From the NCBI GenBank assembly GCA_964343305.1, contig CAYFJO010000665.1:1-5015 (forward strand): 5,015 bases of DNA, read 5' to 3'. Positions within the stretch are counted from its first letter, which is position 1. Each line of letters starts with the position of its first letter. Below, in pieces: positions 1-5,015 of the stretch. The notes under the pieces were generated by a model, which was not told the DNA's origin, made no database searches, and saw nothing but the letters and a program-made list of their open reading frames with translations. This stretch comes from CAYFJO01 sp964343305 (lineage in GTDB: Bacteria > Planctomycetota > Planctomycetia > Pirellulales > Pirellulaceae). Made by a program: the position numbers and the translations under genes.

Positions 1-79
1 CAACGACTAACCTCTTGCAGACCACCGGATGACTAAGGTGCGCTGTACAACTAATAGCAAAAATAACAACCTCCGGACA

Positions 80-280
80 TGCGAATTCATAGAAGGGACA
101 GCTACATTGGGTTCGTCAGACAAACAAGCAGCGTATCCAAACTCTCAGTCTGTCCAACCGTCGGATATCCAAGCCACCATTTATCATTGCATGGGTCTCA
201 ATCCAGCGCAGATAATTTACGACCGTTCGCAACGACCTTTCGAAATCAGCACCGGAAATGTGTTATAGCAGCTTGTTTGA
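80..280 (+). pseudogene. Decayed C-terminal fragment of a DUF1501-family protein
   Basis: Frame +2 reads as the end of a DUF1501 protein, a sulfatase-like family that is abundant in planctomycetes and often Tat-exported. Seen in the sequence: a G-S-S-D-K-Q-A-A-Y-P segment (codons from 110), then D-I-Q-A-T-I-Y-H-C-M-G-L-N-P (from 164), then Y-D-R-S-Q-R-P and I-S-T-G-N-V-L. These match the family's usual closing order of (S/T)D..AAYP, (D)..ATIYH.LGI.P, DR..RP and a final G.(V/I). The fragment cannot be a whole gene: the family is normally over 400 residues, and all three plus frames are stopped within the first 36 bases. The amber TAG at 266-268 is followed in frame by Gln-Leu-Val and then TGA at 278-280, so the original stop was probably the TGA. 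The homology boundary near 80 is approximate. Family assignment is from remembered motifs, with no alignment run. Confidence 0.72.
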
Positions 281-517
281 TTGCGGCGAGCAGTACGGCA
301 AGATAAGACCGTTGACTTTTCGGAAAAGCGCGAGGCGATTCTTCGCCTGTGTCTGGACGTAATGTGCGAACTGGAGTCCGATGGTCTCTTTGGCCCGCGA
401 TCCGACGAAAGATCCTTGACGATTTGTCTGACCGACTCCGATGACCCAATCATGATGGAATCCGCTAAGCGATTGAACACTCCCCACGCACTTGAGGCGT
501 ACGCGGGGGAATTCTAA
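281..517 (+). pseudogene. 3' fragment of a small-protein gene, possibly DUF4303-like
   Basis: An open frame of 78 codons runs to TAA at 515-517 but begins directly after the TGA that ends the DUF1501 remnant. It has only a TTG at 281 as a possible start and no Shine-Dalgarno sequence. The product looks like the C-terminal third of a globular protein: a helix rich in E/R/L (about residues 15-32), L-E-S-D-G-L-F-G-P-R (about 32-41), a strand S-L-T-I-C-L-T-D-S-D-D (about 45-55), and E-S-A-K-R-L-N-T-P (about 60-68). The order 'Leu-x-x-x-Gly-(Leu/Phe)-Phe-Gly, charged turn, beta strand, Asp-rich turn, Arg-Leu-Asn-x-Pro' resembles the end of DUF4303 proteins as I remember them. That family is usually well over 150 residues, so the N-terminal part would be missing. 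It could instead be a short real gene with a rare start. The family call is tentative. Confidence 0.42.
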
Positions 518-876
518 CGGGCAGGGCACAACGCGGCCAAAACACAGCATTGTCATGGTGATCAGCGCTGTTCAGAATTGTTACCGCCATCCGCGATTCC
601 GAAATGGCAGAAGGATTGGAGAGAAAATCTGCTCGAAAGCTCAATCCTAGGTCCGTTTATCAACGATTCATCCACAGGTTTACCTTTCGCGACCATTTTC
701 CGATTGCTCGGCACCACTGTGGTACCGGCTCTTTTGGACGTCAGATACGCCGTTTCGCGGTCGTTCGACCTCGCCATGTACCTAACCGTTAATCAGTTGG
801 TTGCATCGCTCCTCGTACGGCGCGAAAAAGGCGATGCCGATTTGCTTGCTGCGTCATGTGCAACTACATCAGCGAA
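518..876. other. Gene-free stretch, probably decayed DNA
   Basis: No reading frame here gives a recognisable protein. Open frames exist on both strands (for example 578-910 plus and 562-777 minus), but they lack ribosome binding sites, have low-complexity or unlikely compositions, and the plus-strand one runs antisense into the end of the 877-2421 gene. The stretch lies downstream of that gene's stop and should hold its transcript end, but I see no strong GC-rich hairpin followed by a T-run on the minus strand. The one structured item is the dispersed repeat at 690-737. Confidence 0.6.
690..737 (+). repeat. Dispersed short repeat, copy A
   Basis: The 19-base segment TTGCTCGGCACCACTGTGG at 704-722 matches TTGCTCAGCACCACTGTGG at 2653-2671 at 18 of 19 positions, in the same orientation. 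Similarity extends left (ACCATTTT at 692-699 versus ACCATTTT at 2644-2651, with a three-base spacing difference) and weakly right. The core GGCACCACTGTGGTACC is close to palindromic around its central T. In a 5 kb window an 18/19 match is unlikely by chance, so the copies are probably related. Function is unknown. It could be a protein-coding relic, a small mobile repeat or a binding site. Confidence 0.5.
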
Positions 877-2421
877 TCACGTCAGACCAAGCAATTCGCG
901 TGCTTCCTGATATCCGGCGGCTGGGTTACCGAATTCGCTGGCGGTTACTCGCGCCAGCGCCACTAGCTGCCTCCATCGAAATGCATCGCGAGTTTTCACA
1001 AACTCCTCGCTCACCGTGCGATAGTATTTCTCGGCGTGTAGTGCGCCAAATTCACTGGTGGCATAACGCAACAGCAGGTCGAACACCGGGCGAGGGGCTA
1101 AGCCCAGTTCGCCATAGCGTTGGATGATCGCGCAGGCGCGGAATTGGTTATTTTCGCGGATCGCACTGTCGGCGCCTTCCAGCAGCTTCTTCGCATCCTT
1201 GCTGCGGATCTGTTCGAGATGCTCGGGAAGCGGATAGGGCTGCTTGGTGGCGCGGCCCGCCTGTCCCGCTGTGTGGTATGCTCCGACAATCAGACTGGCC
1301 ACGGCGTTGCGATGATTGCAGACTCGGGCGATGTTTCGCCAGGCATTGATGGCGTCCGAGGCATGCACGCCCACGGAATCGCCGTGCACACTGCCCAACG
1401 GCTTCTTGCCATTATTCATTATCGCTTGGTCGCGGCCGGGATCGTGAAGCAGGAGCAGATTCGCCGCCACCGACATGGCTTCGCCGACGACCTCGGGATC
1501 AAAACCTTCCGCCAAGGCAGCGGCAACGGCATCGGCCGCCTGATCTCTTGTGCCGGCAAAGATCGTTCGGCTGAGTTCGTCAACCCAGGCGTCGTCCGCC
1601 TCTCGTTTCCCCAGCTTGCGGCTCAGCAAGCGATATTGGTCCAGCATTTTCGGCAGTACAGTTTGGATGCCGGGTTTCGGGCGACCGCCTTGTTGGTGCG
1701 TGACGCAAAATCGAACCGACTGGCGAAACAGCGTGTGCGCGTGTTTCTCTCCGGTGAAATCCAGCAAGGCCCACGCACGCCAAGCCAAAACGACTCGGTG
1801 AACGTTGACCTCATCCTGAACGACATACTGCAGATGATTGAAGGCTTCTCTCACGGGCTGCTTGGCCAACGCGGCAAAAGTCTTTTCGGCTTGATCGTAG
1901 TTCCCCGAACGAGTGGCCGCGCGCAATAGTTCTCCACCGCCGGTTCCTTTTTCCAGCGTTGCTGGCTCGACGGGATGTAAAACCTCCTTTTTCCGGCCGC
2001 CGAATTCCTGAATTCGATGGGTGTTGCGATACAGGACTTTCAGCACGGGAAGCGGACGCAACGATTCGGGCAGCTCGCGAGCCATCTCATAGGCGGGCGC
2101 AAGCGCCATAATCGTGTGAAAGCCCACGTAGTCTTGACCGCCGAACGTCCGAGCATTAGCCAACGCCCCTGCGGCGGTCAACGTTCGCAAGTCAGTGCCG
2201 GATTTCAGTTTCTCGACCAGCCGCGGCTGCAACTTGTCCGGCGGTGTCTCTTGCATCAGTGTGACCAGAGGCTCCAACTTGCCGAAAGAAAGTTCGCCAT
2301 CGTCATCGTCGGCGAAGACCGGAGCCAGACCGAGATCAAACGCCAATGCCGATCCGACGCTGCCGATCAGCATCCCTTTACCAACGTTGGCGAGAAACTC
2401 ACGACGGGTGTTGCGGTTCAT
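877..2421 (-). CDS. Tat-exported His-rich helical protein of unknown function (514 aa)
   Basis: I do not recognise a named function. The protein starts with a clear Tat signal: T-R-R-E-F-L-A at residues 5-11, a hydrophobic stretch to about residue 34, and a likely cleavage after A-P-V-F-A (residue 37) before a D-D-D-D run. An open frame extends 30 codons further upstream to 2511. I chose the ATG at 2421 because it places the Tat motif at the N-terminus and is preceded by AGGAGA with a 7-base spacer. The mature part is predicted almost wholly helical and rich in histidine: H102, H135, H208, H227, H229, H242, H326, H346, H353, H370 and H383. V-G-F-H (99-102) and V-G-V-H (350-353) begin two segments that align without gaps for over 30 residues, pointing to an internal duplication. 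I recall near-identical proteins as conserved hypotheticals in planctomycetes. The pattern of helices and spaced histidines is faintly like questin oxidase-like proteins, but this is only a suggestion. Periplasmic location is inferred from the signal. It is transcribed away from the phosphotriesterase operon. Confidence 0.9.
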   Translation of the reverse strand: MNRNTRREFLANVGKGMLIGSVGSALAFDLGLAPVFADDDDGELSFGKLEPLVTLMQETPPDKLQPRLVEKLKSGTDLRTLTAAGALANARTFGGQDYVGFHTIMALAPAYEMARELPESLRPLPVLKVLYRNTHRIQEFGGRKKEVLHPVEPATLEKGTGGGELLRAATRSGNYDQAEKTFAALAKQPVREAFNHLQYVVQDEVNVHRVVLAWRAWALLDFTGEKHAHTLFRQSVRFCVTHQQGGRPKPGIQTVLPKMLDQYRLLSRKLGKREADDAWVDELSRTIFAGTRDQAADAVAAALAEGFDPEVVGEAMSVAANLLLLHDPGRDQAIMNNGKKPLGSVHGDSVGVHASDAINAWRNIARVCNHRNAVASLIVGAYHTAGQAGRATKQPYPLPEHLEQIRSKDAKKLLEGADSAIRENNQFRACAIIQRYGELGLAPRPVFDLLLRYATSEFGALHAEKYYRTVSEEFVKTRDAFRWRQLVALARVTASEFGNPAAGYQEARELLGLT

Positions 2422-2428
2422 TTTGAGT

Positions 2429-2434
2429 TCTCCT
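2429..2434 (-). promoter_or_regulatory. Shine-Dalgarno site for the 514-aa protein
   Basis: The minus strand reads AGGAGA, then seven bases (ACTCAAA), then ATG at 2421-2419. This is a near-ideal ribosome binding site. It decides the start at 2421 over the longer open frame that reaches 2511. Confidence 0.8.
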
Positions 2435-2628
2435 GTATCTGATCGCTTCGGACGAGACGTGATTAATCTATATTCCAGGGCAATCAGCCCACGACATAGA
2501 TAACGCGACAACGTTTCACGCTGGCGGCGTAATCCCTCTCTAAACCTCTTTGTACCGTGTCGGCCGAAGAATTGCCAATTTGGTCGGCCGCCTTGCCCCA
2601 GTTTTTGATAGATTGCGGCGAGGCGAAT

Positions 2629-2688
2629 GGCACCATAGTGGGCACCATTTTTTTGCTCAGCACCACTGTGGGCACCTTGGTTTGCTTT
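2629..2688 (+). repeat. Imperfect 30-base tandem repeat, dispersed repeat copy B
   Basis: Two adjacent 30-base units, 2629-2658 and 2659-2688, agree at about 20 of 30 positions. Each opens with (G/A)GCACCA..GTG followed by GGCACC and a T-rich tail, so the GCACC motif occurs four times (near 2630, 2642, 2660 and 2672). The second half of this array matches the copy at 690-737. Read on the minus strand, it encodes repeating Val-Pro-Thr/Met-Val-Pro. Whether it acts as DNA, RNA or protein is unknown. Confidence 0.55.
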
Positions 2689-2930
2689 GAAGTTGCCAAG
2701 TTCGACTTCGAGAAGCGTAGTTTTTGGGCGGCCCGTCTCCTTTCATGATATCGTGCCGCCCTTTCGCTGGACGGCCTCATTTAGACTCGCGCGGAGTTCG
2801 GCGGAGTCAGTCTCAAGTTGCCTCATCGAGACGGTTATACGCGAGTCGGCGAGTGATTGTGTTCACCGTAGAATTAGCTCCGTGGTAATTTCTACTCGTT
2901 GCTCGATCTGTGCTCTTCAAGCGATTAGAT

Positions 2931-2936
2931 TATAAG
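2931..2936 (+). promoter_or_regulatory. Candidate -10 element for the phosphotriesterase operon
   Basis: TATAAG lies 51 bases before the ATG at 2988, inside an AT-rich patch (GATTAGATTATAAGG) in otherwise GC-rich DNA. No good -35 hexamer sits 16-18 bases upstream, and planctomycete promoters are not well defined. This is a weak candidate based on composition and position only. Confidence 0.25.
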
Positions 2937-2977
2937 GCTGCTTCGCGCACGTTGTCGAACCAAATGTGAGATCTTTC

Positions 2978-2982
2978 GGAGG
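2978..2982 (+). promoter_or_regulatory. Shine-Dalgarno site for the phosphotriesterase-family gene
   Basis: GGAGG is followed by five bases (TTGAC) and then ATG at 2988-2990. It supports this start, which also puts the Tat motif at residues 9-15 of the product. Confidence 0.75.
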
Positions 2983-2987
2983 TTGAC

Positions 2988-4127
2988 ATGTCACACATTG
3001 AAGAACGGCTTTCGCGACGGGCGATACTCAAAGCATCGGCCGGTGCCGCACTGGGTCTGACCGCGATCGATCGAGCTTGTGCCGACAATGCCGATCGGCC
3101 GATGGTGCAAACCGTGCTGGGTCCGGTATCGCCCGACAAACTGGGCGTCACGCTGATGCACGAACACGCACCGATTGTCGATTGGTCGGAACTTTGTGAA
3201 ACGCCGCCGGCTCCGGTTGCGCCGGTTCGTGAAAAGATGATCGCCAAGACCGCGAAATTGCTCGACGGCTTTCACGCGACACTCAGCGAAGGCGACGGCC
3301 CTGGTGCAATCGTCGAGACGACACCGATTCGAGTGGGACGTTACCCGCGGTTGTTTGTCGACCTCGCCAGGCGGACCAAGGTCCACATCATCGCCTCGAC
3401 CGGTTTCTGGTGCGAAGCTCTCGCGCCACAGCATCCTTGGGCAACGCGACTGAGTGTGATTGAGGGCGGCCTCGAACAGATGGCCGGGTTATTCATACGC
3501 GAGATCACCGAAGGGATGGAAGATCCATCAGGAGAATGGGGCGAACGGTTCACCGATGTTCGCGCCGGCATCATCAAGATCGGCACGAGCACATATTTGC
3601 GACCGACCGAACGGGTCTGTCACGTCGCCGCCGCGCTGGCCAGCAAAAAGACAGGTTGCCCGATCACCACGCACACGACCAACGGCGGCGGGCTGGAAGA
3701 AGCCGAGCTGTTGATCAAGAGCGGCGCGGCACCCGAGAAAATCATCATCGGCCATCAAGGCAACCAGGACGATCGTAAGAACGACGAGGCCGACGACTAT
3801 CATCGTTTGATCGCCAAGCTGGGATGCTACGTGCAATTCGATCGCATCGACCACGAGAAATATGAAGTCGACAAACAGGCAAGGCAAATCGTCAAGCTGC
3901 TCGAAGGCGGTTTTGCCGACCAGGTGCTCGTCAGCCACGACCACGCTCCGTATTACTTCCCAGAATTTGCTACGAAGAAGAAACGCGCCGAGGATTGGAA
4001 GGAACTCGATCCCGACTACACGACCGTGACGACGGCGCTCGTCGAGTCGCTCGGCAAACTTGGCGGGAAGATATCCGACATTCGCCAAATCCTTGTCGAC
4101 AACCCGCGGCGCGTGCTGGCGTTTTGA
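2988..4127 (+). CDS. Tat-exported phosphotriesterase-family metal-dependent hydrolase (379 aa)
   Basis: This belongs to the phosphotriesterase (PTE/PTER, amidohydrolase superfamily) group: TIM-barrel hydrolases with a binuclear metal centre that act on lactones, phosphotriesters or related esters. Every ligand of the centre can be placed: H58-E-H60 after strand 1, K197 in G-I-I-K-I-G-T (the lysine carbamylated in characterised PTE), H229 in T-T-H-T, H256 in G-H-Q-G, and D318 in S-H-D-H. The end, D-N-P-R-R-V-L-A-F, is the family's usual C-terminus. A Tat signal, S-R-R-A-I-L-K at residues 9-15, precedes a hydrophobic stretch with likely cleavage after A-C-A (residue 32), so export to the periplasm is expected. 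Length is close to the usual 320-360 residues once the signal is removed. An intact ribosome binding site fixes the start. It is the first gene of a probable operon with the dehydrogenase gene that starts nine bases after its stop. The substrate cannot be told from sequence; a lactonase role fits the neighbour better than phosphotriester cleavage. Confidence 0.92.
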   Translation: MSHIEERLSRRAILKASAGAALGLTAIDRACADNADRPMVQTVLGPVSPDKLGVTLMHEHAPIVDWSELCETPPAPVAPVREKMIAKTAKLLDGFHATLSEGDGPGAIVETTPIRVGRYPRLFVDLARRTKVHIIASTGFWCEALAPQHPWATRLSVIEGGLEQMAGLFIREITEGMEDPSGEWGERFTDVRAGIIKIGTSTYLRPTERVCHVAAALASKKTGCPITTHTTNGGGLEEAELLIKSGAAPEKIIIGHQGNQDDRKNDEADDYHRLIAKLGCYVQFDRIDHEKYEVDKQARQIVKLLEGGFADQVLVSHDHAPYYFPEFATKKKRAEDWKELDPDYTTVTTALVESLGKLGGKISDIRQILVDNPRRVLAF

Positions 4128-4136
4128 GCTGAGTTC

Positions 4137-5015
4137 ATGACGATTCTCGCGACAATCGACTCCCAGGCATTCAGGACGTTTGCCACCGAGGTGCTTCGAA
4201 ACGTCGGTGTTTCGGACGAACAGGCCGTTGACACGGTCGAACCGCTTGTCTGGGCAAGTTTACGCGGCGTCGATACCCACGGTGTTCGCAATCTCAAGTC
4301 GTACTATGTCGACACGGTGGTCGATGAGCGGATCAAACCCCGTCCGCATTTTGAGATCGAATTCGAAACGCCGATGTCCGCGCGAGCCGACGGCGACAAC
4401 GGGCTCGGATTGGCCGCCGGATGCTGGGGCATGCGGCTGGCGATCGAAAAGGCGGTGTCGAACGGCATCGGCCTGGTCAGTGTGCGAAATTCAAACCATC
4501 TCGGCGCACTTGGTTTCTTCTCGGAAATGGCGGTCGAGCACGACATGATCGGTCTTTGCATGTCGGGGCATCTCTACGCTGGTGGCACGGATCGCGGCAT
4601 GCCGCCGGTGTTCAGCTTGCAACCGATGTTTGGCACCAACCCGCTGAGCATTGCCATTCCTTGCGGCGACGAACCAACATACGTGCTCGATATGGCGACG
4701 GCCGTCGTGCCAGTCAATCGTGTCATTAAGGCACAAGAAGACGGCCGGCCAATTCCGCTCGGCTGGTGTCTCGACGCTCATGGAAAGCCGACGATGGATC
4801 CGGCTGCGGCGAAGATCTATTTGCCGCTGGGAAGCACGCGAGAATTGGGCGCTCACAAAGGTTTCGGCCTGGCGATGTTTGTCGAAGTGCTGACGGCGCT
4901 GTTTTCGGGCGGCTGGTCCGATACGGCGGGCGAAGGCTTCGCACAAGACAAGATAGCGCACTTCTTTGGCGCAATTCGCATTGATCTGTTCCGCGACCGC
5001 GGCGAATTCAAGATC
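4137..5015 (+). CDS. Malate/L-lactate dehydrogenase family (Ldh2) oxidoreductase, 3' end cut by window
   Basis: The frame from ATG 4137 stays open for 293 codons to the last base, so the stop lies outside the window. It is a member of the Ldh2/COG2055 family (malate, lactate, sulfolactate, ureidoglycolate and diketogulonate dehydrogenases), cytoplasmic NAD(P)-dependent enzymes that interconvert 2-hydroxy and 2-keto acids. Family landmarks in order: L-R-G-V-D-T-H-G (42-49, with the conserved His48), N-S-N-H-L-G (118-123, His121), F-G-T-N-P-L (165-170), L-D-M-A-T (184-188), G-W-C-L-D-A-x-G-x-P-T-x-D-P (209-222) and G-A-H-K-G-F-G-L-A (238-246). No signal peptide is seen, unlike its neighbour. 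Family members are usually 330-360 residues, so about 40-65 residues are missing. The nine-base gap (GCTGAGTTC) after the hydrolase stop and the weak Shine-Dalgarno suggest co-transcription and translational coupling. Which acid it oxidises cannot be read from the sequence. Confidence 0.92.
   Translation, partial: MTILATIDSQAFRTFATEVLRNVGVSDEQAVDTVEPLVWASLRGVDTHGVRNLKSYYVDTVVDERIKPRPHFEIEFETPMSARADGDNGLGLAAGCWGMRLAIEKAVSNGIGLVSVRNSNHLGALGFFSEMAVEHDMIGLCMSGHLYAGGTDRGMPPVFSLQPMFGTNPLSIAIPCGDEPTYVLDMATAVVPVNRVIKAQEDGRPIPLGWCLDAHGKPTMDPAAAKIYLPLGSTRELGAHKGFGLAMFVEVLTALFSGGWSDTAGEGFAQDKIAHFFGAIRIDLFRDRGEFKI

Larger units (their letters stand above)
2422..2987. other. 566-base divergent intergenic region
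   Basis: This region separates the start of the minus-strand 514-aa gene from the start of the plus-strand phosphotriesterase gene, so it should hold promoters for both directions. It contains the tandem repeat at 2629-2688. A 98-codon minus-strand open frame (2484-2780) crosses it; its product has V-P-T-V-V and M-V-P-T-M-V-P-F segments that simply reflect the repeat. It has no convincing ribosome binding site and ends antisense-free just upstream of the 514-aa gene. I do not call it a gene, but a small protein cannot be excluded. Plus-strand open frames at 2557-2748 and 2687-2935 look non-coding. Confidence 0.55.

Noticed and set aside
803..837. Inverted repeat GCATCGC / GCGATGC as terminator of the minus-strand gene
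   Set aside because: A 7-bp stem with a 21-base loop and no T-run on the minus strand is too weak and could easily arise by chance.
1..876. Insertion sequence or phage remnant as the cause of the decayed left region
   Set aside because: No transposase motif, terminal inverted repeats, target duplication, tRNA or integrase is visible, so a mobile-element cause cannot be supported from this window.
578..910. 110-codon plus-strand open frame
   Set aside because: It overlaps the end of the 514-aa gene antisense, lacks a Shine-Dalgarno sequence, and its sequence resembles no protein family.
1120..1929. 269-codon plus-strand open frame
   Set aside because: It lies wholly antisense to the well-supported 514-aa gene, a common shadow frame in GC-rich DNA.
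2422..2511. 30-codon upstream extension of the 514-aa gene to an ATG at 2511
   Set aside because: The extension would put the Tat motif about 35 residues from the N-terminus, and the ATG at 2421 has a strong AGGAGA site at proper spacing.
2560..2590. Inverted repeat GGCCGA / TCGGCC as an operator
   Set aside because: Only 6 bp with a 16-base loop in GC-rich DNA, with no second supporting signal.
2484..2780. 98-codon minus-strand open frame in the intergenic region
   Set aside because: No ribosome binding site before 2780, no recognisable domain, and its periodic V-P-T/M-V-P part is explained by the DNA repeat. It is kept only as an alternative in the repeat finding.
3528..4088. 186-codon minus-strand open frame
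   Set aside because: It lies antisense within the phosphotriesterase-family gene, whose catalytic motifs are all on the plus strand.

Overview
The window looks like a piece of a planctomycete chromosome, most likely Pirellulales-like. This rests on a decayed DUF1501-type C-terminus at the left edge, two proteins with twin-arginine (Tat) signal peptides, moderate-to-high GC coding DNA and loose gene packing with long non-coding stretches. No sequence search was run, so the taxonomic call is inference.

Layout. (1) Positions 1-517 look like a gene graveyard. Frame +2 holds the last ~65 codons of a DUF1501-family protein, with an in-frame amber codon three codons before the likely original stop. 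It is followed at once by the C-terminal ~78 codons of a second gene, possibly DUF4303-like, with no 5' part. (2) Positions 518-876 hold no convincing gene, but do hold one copy of a short dispersed repeat. (3) Positions 877-2421 (minus strand) encode an intact 514-residue Tat-exported, histidine-rich, helical protein of unknown function with a strong ribosome binding site. (4) Positions 2422-2987 are a divergent intergenic region carrying a second, tandemly duplicated copy of the dispersed repeat. (5) Positions 2988-4127 (plus strand) encode a Tat-exported phosphotriesterase-family metal hydrolase with all six expected metal ligands. (6) Nine bases later, from 4137 to the window edge, lies a malate/L-lactate dehydrogenase family (Ldh2, COG2055) NAD(P)-dependent oxidoreductase, cut by the window end.

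The last two genes almost certainly form an operon. A plausible but unproven scheme is that the exported hydrolase opens a lactone or ester and the cytoplasmic enzyme oxidises the resulting 2-hydroxy acid. The divergently transcribed 514-residue protein has no visible functional link to them. No RNA gene, CRISPR array, intact insertion sequence or defence system is visible. The most unusual items are the fused gene remnants at the left, the repeat pair flanking the unknown gene, and the internal histidine-module repeats in that gene's product.
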